Shown: in pieces, positions 26,798 through 33,234 of the stretch | Layout of the letters: each line of letters begins with the position of its first letter | Numbering within the stretch: position 1 is the first letter of the stretch | Assembly: GCF_900292075.1 (NCBI RefSeq) | Contig: NZ_OLMV01000001.1 | Span: 806,001-870,000 of the forward strand | Origin: Microbacterium timonense | Lineage (GTDB): Bacteria; Actinomycetota; Actinomycetes; Actinomycetales; Microbacteriaceae | DNA: 64,000 nt | Direction of reading: 5' to 3' | Made by a program: the position numbers and the translations under genes | The notes under the pieces: generated by a model | Database searches by the model: none | What the model was told of the DNA's origin: nothing | The model's input: only the letters and a program-made list of their open reading frames with translations

Positions 26798-27206
26798 GCG
26801 CCGTCACCTCCAACGAGCGCGGGGCGCCGAGCAGCCCGACCAGCGGAAGCGTGGCGGCGACCCGTACCTCCACAGCGTCGTGACCGAGCGCGGATGTCTC
26901 GCGGACGGTGATCTCGGTCGCGAACTCCGCGCCGATCGTGCGGGTGACGATGTCGCGGGTGCGCCGCGCGCCGTCTTCCAGGGTCGTGTCGGCGAGGGCG
27001 GCGTGGTACGCGCCCTCGACGGCGGCGTCATGCACCACGTTGCGCACGTACACCGCCAGGCCGAACTGAAGCACGCCGAGCGTGAGCACCGTGAGGAGCG
27101 TCCCGACGAGCACGAACTCCACCGGGCTGGCGCCGCGGTCGTCGCTCAGTACCGCGAGGACGCGGGCGCGCAGCCTCGCCATCGCGCGCAGCGCCGCCGG
27201 GTGCAC
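26772..27206 (-). CDS. TadE-family pilus-assembly protein
   Basis: This 144-residue TadE-type pseudopilin has an N-terminal segment LSDDRGASPVEFVLVGTLLTVLTLGVLQFGLAVYVRN containing the conserved Glu and a single helix, then a helical and strand-rich C-terminal domain. It starts 5 nt after the pilin-like gene. It should be co-transcribed from the tadA end of the operon, which is now 9.5 kb away across the prophage. Confidence 0.85.
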   Translation of the reverse strand: MHPAALRAMARLRARVLAVLSDDRGASPVEFVLVGTLLTVLTLGVLQFGLAVYVRNVVHDAAVEGAYHAALADTTLEDGARRTRDIVTRTIGAEFATEITVRETSALGHDAVEVRVAATLPLVGLLGAPRSLEVTAHAPAESFE

Positions 27207-27210
27207 GGCC

Positions 27211-27414
27211 TCAGAGCCCGGAGACGCGCTGGATCGCCTGCTCGAACAGCTCCGCGAGCGCGGGCCCGGCCAGCGCCCAGATCACCACCACGAGTCCCGC
27301 CGTCATGAGCGTGATCAGAACCCAGCCGGGCACATCGCCGCGATCCTCGTCGGCGAGGTCGTGGATTTCGGCGCGCAGGCGGGCGGACAGCTGCCGCATC
27401 GTCGCTCTCATCAT
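27211..27414 (-). CDS. Flp-pilin-like small protein
   Basis: This 67-residue protein has a charged leader (RLRAEIHDLADEDRGDVPG) followed by one hydrophobic helix (WVLITLMTAGLVVVIWALAGPALAELF). Size, position (directly after tadC and before tadE) and topology match the Flp pilin or pilin-like gene of actinobacterial Tad loci. The canonical Flp Gly-x-Thr-x-x-Glu processing motif is not obvious, so it could also be an accessory subunit. Confidence 0.65.
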   Translation of the reverse strand: MMRATMRQLSARLRAEIHDLADEDRGDVPGWVLITLMTAGLVVVIWALAGPALAELFEQAIQRVSGL

Positions 27415-27429
27415 TTCTCCTTCCGGCTT

Positions 27430-27513
27430 TCAGCCGAGTCCGAGTCGAAGCATGAAGATCCCCGGGAACACCGCGAACAGCACGCTCAGCGGCAGGATCA
27501 GGAACACCAGCGG
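27430..27513 (-). pseudogene. tadC: 3' fragment of tadC, cut off by the prophage
   Basis: On the minus strand these bases read PLVFLILPLSVLFAVFPGIF and onward, ending LRLGLG and TGA at 27430-27432. This is the conserved C-terminal membrane helix of TadC (type II secretion F-domain proteins). It has no start of its own. Joined at GG (27512-27513 with 37019-37020) to the 5' fragment at 37 kb it restores one frame, ...KEIYMLFPLVFLILPLSV..., without a frameshift or missing codon. Confidence 0.92.
27512..27513. other. Left attachment-site crossover dinucleotide (GG)
   Basis: Host tadC sequence to the left ends in CCAGCGG and the element begins with TGTCGG. The GG is shared with the right junction at 37019-37020, and is the only overlap between the two. 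A 2-bp crossover is what large serine integrases use. Confidence 0.75.
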
Positions 27514-27527
27514 TGTCGGAGGCTAGT

Positions 27528-27533
27528 TATAAC
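27528..27533 (+). promoter_or_regulatory. -10 box of the integrase promoter (left half of a split promoter)
   Basis: TATAAC lies 8 nt before the GTG start of the integrase, so the transcript would be leaderless or nearly so. In the integrated state the position for a -35 box (27505-27511) is host tadC sequence (CACCAGC), a poor match. In the excised circle TTGACA from 37013-37018 would sit exactly 16 bp upstream. Confidence 0.6.
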
Positions 27534-27541
27534 CTCTTACT

Positions 27542-28924
27542 GTGCGAGCCGCTATCTACACCCGAATCTCGAAGGACACCGAGGGAACCGAACTCGGCGT
27601 GCAGCGCCAGGAGTTGGACTGTCGGCGTGAAGCTGACCGCCGCGGGTGGAACGTGGTCCAGGTCTACACCGATAACGACGTCTCAGCGACCCGATCGAAG
27701 GTGCGCCCCGAGTATCAGCGCATGCTCCGCGACATCGAATCCGGCCACGTGCAGGCCGTCGTAGTGTGGGCGGTTGATCGCCTCACTCGCACGCCACGCG
27801 AGCTCGAGGACATCATCGACCTCGCCGACAAGCGCGGCCTCATGTTCGCGAACGTTGGAGGGACGATCGATCTCGGGACGCCGGAGGGTCGCGCCATGGC
27901 TCGACAGATGGGCACTTTCGCGAGACTCGAGGTCGAGAATCAGGCCAAGCGTCTCCGGCGCAAGTTTCAGGAGAAGGCCGAGAAGGGCGAGCCGCACGGT
28001 TACTCGCCCTACGGCTATCGTCGCGTCGATGGCCGCGACGTCCCCCACGAGGATGAAGCGGTGATCGTCAGAGAGTGTGCACGCCGCATTCTCGCTCGTG
28101 AGTCCCTGCGCTCGGTCTGTGCCGACCTCAACGGCCGCAGCGTCCCGGCTCCAAAGTCGGAGCGATGGAACACGACGATCCTCCGACAAATTCTGTTGCG
28201 ACCGTCGAATGCGGGGCTTCGAACCCACCGCGGGGTTGTAGTAGGCCCAGCCACCACGCTCCCGATCATTGACCAAGACACGCATGCGCAGCTTGTTGCG
28301 TTGCTGACGGACCCCACGAGACGAGACAACCACGCTGGCCCCACCCCGAAGTACTTGCTGGCGGGGATCGCACTGTGCGGGCGTTGCAGTGGCCGTATGC
28401 GGCGAACGATCGGCCGCGTGGAGAAGGGGAAGCGTCAGCCGCCGGCATATCAGTGCTCTGAGTGCTTCCGGGTTCGCCGGCGCCAGGATCTCGTCGACGC
28501 CGTCGTTGAAGGTGTGATCGTCGCGCGACTGTCCCGGCCCGATGCCAGCGAACTGTTCGCATCGGGCGACTCGAGCGTGGTTGACGAATGCCGGCGCGAG
28601 ATTGCCGCGATTGACGCGAAGCTCGAGACGGCTGCGGACCAGTTCGCCGCTGACGAGATCAACGCTGTCCAGTTGAGGCGGATCTCTGCGGGGCTGCGGG
28701 ACCGCCGCGACAGCGCCGTGAAGCGGTTGGATGCGGCCAAGCCGCGGAGCATCCTGGCAGACGTCGCAGGACCCGACGCCGCAGCGCGGTGGTACGCGCT
28801 GCCTCTCGGCGCGAAACGCGAGGCGGTTGAGACGCTGCTGCGCGTCACGATCCTGCCTACCGGCCCGGGGCGGCCGTTCGCGCCGGAGTCCATTCGCATT
28901 GAGTGGTTGTCGGAGGACGGATAG
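27542..28924 (+). CDS. int: Large serine recombinase (phage integrase)
   Basis: This 460-residue integrase has an N-terminal resolvase domain with the nucleophile Ser10 (YTRISKD), followed by GVQRQELDCRREADRRGW and the catalytic arginines around VDRLTRTPRELE. A recombinase domain follows (about residues 150-255, GYSPYGYRR and LRQILLRPSNAG). The zinc-ribbon domain has Cys pairs CGRCSGRM and CSEC and is interrupted by a coiled-coil segment (EIAAIDAKLETAADQFAADE). The GTG start has no Shine-Dalgarno at normal distance. It should integrate and, with a directionality factor, excise the element. Confidence 0.95.
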   Translation: MRAAIYTRISKDTEGTELGVQRQELDCRREADRRGWNVVQVYTDNDVSATRSKVRPEYQRMLRDIESGHVQAVVVWAVDRLTRTPRELEDIIDLADKRGLMFANVGGTIDLGTPEGRAMARQMGTFARLEVENQAKRLRRKFQEKAEKGEPHGYSPYGYRRVDGRDVPHEDEAVIVRECARRILARESLRSVCADLNGRSVPAPKSERWNTTILRQILLRPSNAGLRTHRGVVVGPATTLPIIDQDTHAQLVALLTDPTRRDNHAGPTPKYLLAGIALCGRCSGRMRRTIGRVEKGKRQPPAYQCSECFRVRRRQDLVDAVVEGVIVARLSRPDASELFASGDSSVVDECRREIAAIDAKLETAADQFAADEINAVQLRRISAGLRDRRDSAVKRLDAAKPRSILADVAGPDAAARWYALPLGAKREAVETLLRVTILPTGPGRPFAPESIRIEWLSEDG

Positions 28925-29009
28925 AGACTTGTCGGCAATCGTCGACATGAAAAATGCCCCCGCCGTGCGGGAACACGACGAGGGCTGAACATCGAAGGGA
29001 TGATCAACG

Positions 29010-29309
29010 ATGTCCATCAATAACTCTACTGAGCGCCCAACGTGGGCAGTAGATACAGAAGAGACCGAAGACGATGTCTTCATCTACTACGGCCCCCTGT
29101 TCGAGGAGGTCGGCATGACTGCGCAGATCATGGGCGACAGCCTGAGCGTGAGCACCCCCCAGATTGAAGTCAAACTGGGGGTCGGGAGCACGCGGGAGCA
29201 TTTCAGTGTGCCGGTTACACAGGTCGACGACCTCATTACGTTGTTGTCGCGAGTGCGAGGCTCAGTCGCCATCCGCCCGCACTCTGGCGAGATCGTGGGT
29301 CTTCGGTAA
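29010..29309 (+). CDS. Hypothetical phage protein
   Basis: This 99-residue protein is acidic at the N-terminus (VDTEETEDDVFIYYGPLFEEVG) with a beta-rich remainder. A strong ribosome site (GAAGGGATG) precedes the ATG. No family is recognised. It lies directly after the integrase in the same direction and could be an accessory or immunity function. Confidence 0.6.
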   Translation: MSINNSTERPTWAVDTEETEDDVFIYYGPLFEEVGMTAQIMGDSLSVSTPQIEVKLGVGSTREHFSVPVTQVDDLITLLSRVRGSVAIRPHSGEIVGLR

Positions 29310-29365
29310 TCACGGGCTTGGGTGCCGGGTTCCGGCTCGGCACCCTCGCGCAGAGAGGTCCTTAC

Positions 29366-29776
29366 ATGAACGAGATGCGCAGAATTTTCCCGGTGAACCG
29401 TCAACGCGCCCGCGAGTTTGATGCTTACGCGACGATGCCTGAAGTCCTCGCGGTTGTCCGGAGCGCCATTCGCCCCGGGCGGCGGCAGACGCCCGACGTC
29501 AAGTTTCTCCACGACGGTCACTTCACCGGGTACGCCGTAGCGCTGTCTGTCGACAACGATCGCGTCAGCATTGCATACCGCGTACTTGACGGAGTCGCTC
29601 AACCTCGCATCAAGGTCTTCGGTCACGGTGAAGGCGGAAGCCTTTGGATGCACTGCGAGGGGTGTGACATTGACCTTCCGGACGTCGGCCTAAGCCGGGT
29701 GCTTGAGCGCGCGGTCCAATCATTGGTTGACACGCCGCGGCGACGTTTTCGCGTGAATGTCGGGAGCATGACCTAG
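29366..29776 (+). CDS. Hypothetical phage protein
   Basis: This protein has 136 residues from the ATG at 29366, which has AGAGAGG upstream; an ATG 48 nt earlier is less likely. Predicted soluble alpha/beta composition, with CEGCDIDLPDVG near the middle, which contains a CxxC pair. No family is recognised. Confidence 0.55.
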   Translation: MNEMRRIFPVNRQRAREFDAYATMPEVLAVVRSAIRPGRRQTPDVKFLHDGHFTGYAVALSVDNDRVSIAYRVLDGVAQPRIKVFGHGEGGSLWMHCEGCDIDLPDVGLSRVLERAVQSLVDTPRRRFRVNVGSMT

Positions 29777-29851
29777 ACTGTAGGTACGGGTAGCGGAATC
29801 CCTATGCACCGCAATTCATGGGCCACTCAATCCCGAGCGGAACAGCGTTAC

Positions 29852-29901
29852 AGCTCCCAGGTGAAGCAGCAACTTCGGTTGCCTTCCCTCTGGGAGCTTT
29901 T
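29852..29901 (+). terminator. Strong stem-loop with TTCG tetraloop and T-run
   Basis: AGCTCCCAG pairs with CTGGGAGCT (29890-29898), the middle GAAG with CTTC, and GCAAC-TTCG-GTTGC forms the apex. The stem runs straight into TTTT and then the ATG at 29904. It should end transcription from the integrase side or act as an attenuator just before the small gene that follows. Confidence 0.75.
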
Positions 29902-29903
29902 GC

Positions 29904-30107
29904 ATGTCGAACGCCGTACTCCGAGCCCGATCATTGAAGGGTGTCGCCGCGCGCCGCGGAGACGAAGCAGCACTCGTTGATGCGAGCCGCACCCTCGCGG
30001 CCGAGAAGATCGCCGCCTACATCGAGCGCGTCGTGTCTACCGCTCCCCCGCTGACGCCCGACCAGAGGTCTCGTCTCACTGCCCTCCTCACCAGCGAGGC
30101 CGCGTGA
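29904..30107 (+). CDS. Small hypothetical phage protein
   Basis: This 67-residue basic and helical protein (RARSLKGVAARRGDEAALVDASRTLAAEK, then PDQRSRLTALLTSEAA) lies immediately after a terminator-like hairpin, with no normal spacing for a Shine-Dalgarno. Short helical proteins of this kind are common in actinophage early regions. Function is unknown. Confidence 0.5.
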   Translation: MSNAVLRARSLKGVAARRGDEAALVDASRTLAAEKIAAYIERVVSTAPPLTPDQRSRLTALLTSEAA

Positions 30108-30116
30108 AAGGCGAAA

Positions 30117-30133
30117 CCCCCGCAGTGCGGGGG
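30117..30133 (+). terminator. Short GC-rich hairpin
   Basis: CCCCCGC and GCGGGGG form a 7-bp stem with the loop AGT, 10 nt past the stop of the preceding gene. No T-run follows. A weak terminator or mRNA-stabilising hairpin. Confidence 0.45.
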
Positions 30134-30200
30134 CTCGAGAACTCTGCTGTGGCGGCGGGTTCCCTTTCAGTATACACCGCTGATCTGCGCTTTACAGGCG

Positions 30201-30890
30201 GTGACGACCATGACTGATGCACGACTTCCCGGTCATTGGCTGACCGAGGTCCGCTTCATGGACATGAGCGATCGCCTGTGGAGAATCTTCACCAACTCGC
30301 TGATGTGGTCTGCCGAGCAAGGCACGGACGGCGCGATCCAAAACCGTCACTTCAGGTTCCTCTATGCCGAAGAGATCACCGACGCCGACATCGACGCACT
30401 CGTTGCGGCCGAACTAGCGGATCGAACGGCAGACGGTATCCAGCTCCGAGGCTGGGCTGACAGGCATGGGCTGGGACAGTCTGAGGCGGCCACTGTGAAG
30501 GCTTACCGCGACCGCAAGCGCCAGAACCAAGCGGAGTATCGGGAACGTCTTAAATCGCGTTTGGAGAGTGGTGACGTTACCGGTCACGTTGCCGAACACG
30601 TAGGCCAAGGCCCTTCTTTTAATGATTCTTCTAAAGGGGCCTCTGCCTACGTGACCGGTAACGGAAGCCAGACGAGATGCACCAAACACCCAGACGGGAA
30701 CTCCGACGCTCCGTGCTTCGGCTGCATGGAAGCGCGTAAAGCCGCAGCCGCAGCCTCCACGCCGAAGAAGATCTTCAACTCGCCCGAATCGCTCTGCGCC
30801 TCCGGCCGTCACAAGTGGCTCGCGGATGGAACCTGCAACTTCTGCACGCAGAAGAAGGTGCCCACACAAGAGGAGTGGATGCACAGATGA
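30201..30890 (+). CDS. Phage replication-type protein, putative
   Basis: This 229-residue protein has an N-terminal half (HWLTEVRFMDMSDRLWRIFTNSLMWSAEQ) that resembles the winged-helix region at the start of many phage replication-initiation or helix-loader proteins. After a charged linker, the C-terminal part contains Cys-rich motifs CTKHPDGNSDAPCFGC and CNFC that may bind zinc. The start is GTG 30201 or ATG 30210. Bases 30,540-30,660, in the linker, are AT-richer than the rest and look like a different source, possibly with an origin, but no iterons are visible. It is coupled to the next gene by an ATGA overlap. Confidence 0.5.
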   Translation: MTTMTDARLPGHWLTEVRFMDMSDRLWRIFTNSLMWSAEQGTDGAIQNRHFRFLYAEEITDADIDALVAAELADRTADGIQLRGWADRHGLGQSEAATVKAYRDRKRQNQAEYRERLKSRLESGDVTGHVAEHVGQGPSFNDSSKGASAYVTGNGSQTRCTKHPDGNSDAPCFGCMEARKAAAAASTPKKIFNSPESLCASGRHKWLADGTCNFCTQKKVPTQEEWMHR

Positions 30891-31054
30891 GCCGAGTCAT
30901 TGTCGCCGCCGAATGCATCACCTGCCAGCCCTGGGCACGGATGTGGCGAAACCCAGCGACCGGAATCCACGTCCGACAAGTGCTTCACGAAGACACATGC
31001 GGCACCTACCCGAAATTCACCCGCGACGACCTCACAGCCCTCACAGGAGACTGA
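30887..31054 (+). CDS. Small Cys-containing phage protein
   Basis: This 55-residue protein starts in an ATGA overlap with the preceding gene. CITCQPWARMW and a later Cys suggest a small metal-binding fold. No family is recognised. It is in a chain of five short, tightly packed co-directional ORFs. Confidence 0.55.
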   Translation: MSRVIVAAECITCQPWARMWRNPATGIHVRQVLHEDTCGTYPKFTRDDLTALTGD

Positions 31055-31056
31055 CC

Positions 31057-31338
31057 ATGCCCAACCCGCTTATCAATCCGACCGTCCGTGCCGTAGTCGT
31101 CGCACAGGAACTCGCGCAGATCCCCACCCAGACCGAACGACAGATGCGGATCGGCGCCGAACTCCTCGCCTTCGAGAAACACCCCGAACAGGCCGTGATC
31201 TTCGCCCAGGCGCTCCCTCTCGCCCTCCTGGCCCTACTGGACCAGACCGTGCGTCTCGCGGGCGAACGCGCTGCCTACGACCCGAGGAAGGCCGCACGCG
31301 TCGTCAAGCGGTCACTGCGACGGAAGGGACGCCGATGA
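31057..31338 (+). CDS. Small helical phage protein
   Basis: This 93-residue protein starts 2 nt after the previous stop, with AGGAGA upstream. It is mostly helical, with a hydrophobic stretch FAQALPLALLALLDQTVRLAG and a very basic end (KAARVVKRSLRRKGRR) that could bind nucleic acid. Its stop overlaps the next gene. Function is unknown. Confidence 0.55.
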   Translation: MPNPLINPTVRAVVVAQELAQIPTQTERQMRIGAELLAFEKHPEQAVIFAQALPLALLALLDQTVRLAGERAAYDPRKAARVVKRSLRRKGRR

Positions 31339-31523
31339 AGAAGAACTACGTCGGCATGGTCGACCGGGCAATGGCCGACTGCCACCGTTGCCGTGGACTC
31401 ACCCGGGAGGCACGGGAAGCACACCGCCGCCGCTCACTCGAAGAAGTCCTGCGAACCCAAACCCGCAACCTCGAACCCCTACCGGCCCACGTGTGGCCGA
31501 ACGGAAGGACACCGAACCCATGA
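31335..31523 (+). CDS. Small phage protein with CxxC
   Basis: This 62-residue protein begins in an ATGA overlap. It contains DCHRCRGLTREAREAHRRRS, a basic helix with one CxxC. Its stop overlaps the next ATG. No family is recognised. Confidence 0.5.
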   Translation: MKKNYVGMVDRAMADCHRCRGLTREAREAHRRRSLEEVLRTQTRNLEPLPAHVWPNGRTPNP

Positions 31524-31762
31524 CTCACCAGCTCAGCCGGGACGATCTCGCCGGCATGACACCCGCACAGATCACAGAGGCCCACGACGCCGGCCGATTC
31601 AACGACCTGATCGGGATCGACCCAGCAGACACTGCACTCGTCCAACGAGCCTCCGCACCAGACATCCGGCACACGTTCACCGCAACCGAAGTGCGACGCC
31701 TGCGAGCGCTCGGCCGCCACGACCTCGTCGCCAACATCACCATCGACCAGATCACCGAGTAA
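31520..31762 (+). CDS. Small phage protein
   Basis: This 80-residue protein begins in an ATGA overlap with the previous gene. The pattern SRDDLAGMTPAQITEAHDAGRFNDLIG resembles short head-tail or scaffold-associated actinophage proteins that carry a repeated 'DLxxMTPxQIxEAxxxGRL' helix. That helix is common beside terminase or replication genes, but its function is not established. Confidence 0.5.
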   Translation: MTHQLSRDDLAGMTPAQITEAHDAGRFNDLIGIDPADTALVQRASAPDIRHTFTATEVRRLRALGRHDLVANITIDQITE

Positions 31763-31771
31763 GGAACGACC

Positions 31772-32491
31772 ATGAAGCACCGGCAGACCAACGGATTCAT
31801 CAACTTCGCCCAGCGAGTCACCACGCCCGAGATCGGACGCAACACGCGACTCCTGCCCCGCGACCTCTTCGACGGGCACCCCGAGATCCTCGACCTGTAC
31901 GACCGTCTCACCGCACTCCGCGACGCCGAAGCCGAACACAGCCGCACCGCCAACCTGGAGCGCGACGCTGCCGCGAGAGCCACCGAGAAGTACAAGGCTG
32001 AGGTTCGCGAAGCCCTCGCCACCGGCAAGGACGCCTCCAAGATCAGGAACGACACGGACCGGCACACTGCTCAAGCGGAAGCGCACGCACAATTCGCACG
32101 TGACGCGGCCGTCGAAGCCGCACGCGTATCGCACCGTCTTGCACCGCTCATCGCCGCCGCAGCATCAAGCCTCACGAACCCGAGCGAACTCGTCATGGAA
32201 CAAGCCGCGAAGCGCGTCAACGGTGCCATCGAGAACCTGCGCAAAGAGTGGGCGGCATGGTCCGACGCCTGGAAGGTCCGCACCATCCTGTCCCAGGCCG
32301 ACCTCTTCGGCGGACAACTCGTCAACTACCAGCCCACCGGCAAACTGCCCGCCGACGTAGCGACCGCACTAGACACCCTCGCAGACAAGCTCCACGACCT
32401 CGAGCGGCTCAAAGAAGACGAGCAGAAGTACCGCGCATGGCGCGCCGAGGAAGAACGCGCACAAGCCGCAAACGCTCGCGCCCTGCGCTGA
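31772..32491 (+). CDS. Coiled-coil phage protein
   Basis: This 239-residue protein is almost entirely helical. Heptad-like stretches occur at about residues 45-115 (RLTALRDAEAEHSRTANLERDAAARATEKYKAEV) and near the C-terminus (LDTLADKLHDLERLKEDEQKYRAWRAEEERAQ). Size and charge pattern would fit a scaffold-like or chromatin-like phage protein. There is no recognisable enzyme motif. Confidence 0.55.
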   Translation: MKHRQTNGFINFAQRVTTPEIGRNTRLLPRDLFDGHPEILDLYDRLTALRDAEAEHSRTANLERDAAARATEKYKAEVREALATGKDASKIRNDTDRHTAQAEAHAQFARDAAVEAARVSHRLAPLIAAAASSLTNPSELVMEQAAKRVNGAIENLRKEWAAWSDAWKVRTILSQADLFGGQLVNYQPTGKLPADVATALDTLADKLHDLERLKEDEQKYRAWRAEEERAQAANARALR

Positions 32492-32549
32492 CAGACCGGG
32501 GAGGGGTGGAGTCAGTCCCGCCCCTCCCCCCTTCACCGAAAGGAACACC

Positions 32550-32861
32550 ATGGGCAACGGATTCACCGGGAGCACCCGAAGAGACCACCTCCCCCCTGAT
32601 TGGGACACCCGGAGGGCACAAGTAGCCGCCCGGGCAGGGGGTCGCTGCGAAAACACACTTGCCAACGGGGAGCGGTGCAACAACCCCGGGAGGGACTGCG
32701 ACCACATCCAACGCGGCGACAACCACAACCTCGACAACCTCCAGTGGCTATGCCCCCGCTGTCACCTCACCAAGACATCAGCCGAAGGCAACGCAACACG
32801 ATGGGCAAACATCAGACGGTCGAGTCGATACCAACCCGAACAACACCCCGGACTCCGATGA
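32550..32861 (+). CDS. HNH endonuclease
   Basis: This 103-residue protein has the zinc-binding Cys pairs of an HNH fold (RCENTLANGERCNNPG and LCPRCH) around the catalytic DCDHIQRG and the asparagine-bearing NLDNLQWLC. In phages such proteins sit next to the small terminase subunit and are needed for packaging. Here no terminase follows. A good ribosome site (GAAAGGA) precedes the ATG. Confidence 0.85.
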   Translation: MGNGFTGSTRRDHLPPDWDTRRAQVAARAGGRCENTLANGERCNNPGRDCDHIQRGDNHNLDNLQWLCPRCHLTKTSAEGNATRWANIRRSSRYQPEQHPGLR

Positions 32862-32970
32862 CGACCCCAGGTACCCACCCCCACCCCACCCCATCAACCC
32901 GACCGGGAGTGGCTGGCGTTTTCCTTCTGGACGGGTCTGGGGTTTCTGGCCGCATCACTTACGGAGCATC

Positions 32971-33165
32971 GTGAGCAGGGGTCTGGGGTCTGTGCAGAGG
33001 CAGATTCTCGAGCGCCTCGACGCGTATCCGGATAAGTGGGTGTGGGTTGGCGGGTCTTCCGCTGTTCGCCGCGGTGCGAACGCCCTGTATGAGCGCGGGC
33101 TGATCATCCTCCGCTACGCGCCGAGCGGTCGACTCTACGGCCGAAGAACTGTCAACGAGCGTTGA
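32971..33165 (+). CDS. Small hypothetical protein at the module junction
   Basis: This protein is 64 residues from the GTG at 32971, with a helix-turn-helix-like pattern (VQRQILERLDAYPDKWVWVG, then AVRRGANALYERGLIILR) that resembles a minimal winged helix. The stretch just upstream (32,905-32,970) encodes, in another frame, a membrane-like segment (WLAFSFWTGLGFLAASL) that looks like the torn end of a phage gene. The base composition changes here. Confidence 0.45.
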   Translation: MSRGLGSVQRQILERLDAYPDKWVWVGGSSAVRRGANALYERGLIILRYAPSGRLYGRRTVNER

Positions 33166-33234
33166 CACCCTCACAACAATCAACTCAATAACCGCGCCGC
33201 TTCTCCCAGGCGCTCAAAGCAAGGGAGAAGTGTC

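Noticed and set aside
30540..30660. Replication origin in the AT-richer stretch of the phage replication-type gene
   Set aside because: There are no repeated iterons or DnaA-type boxes, only a local drop in GC.
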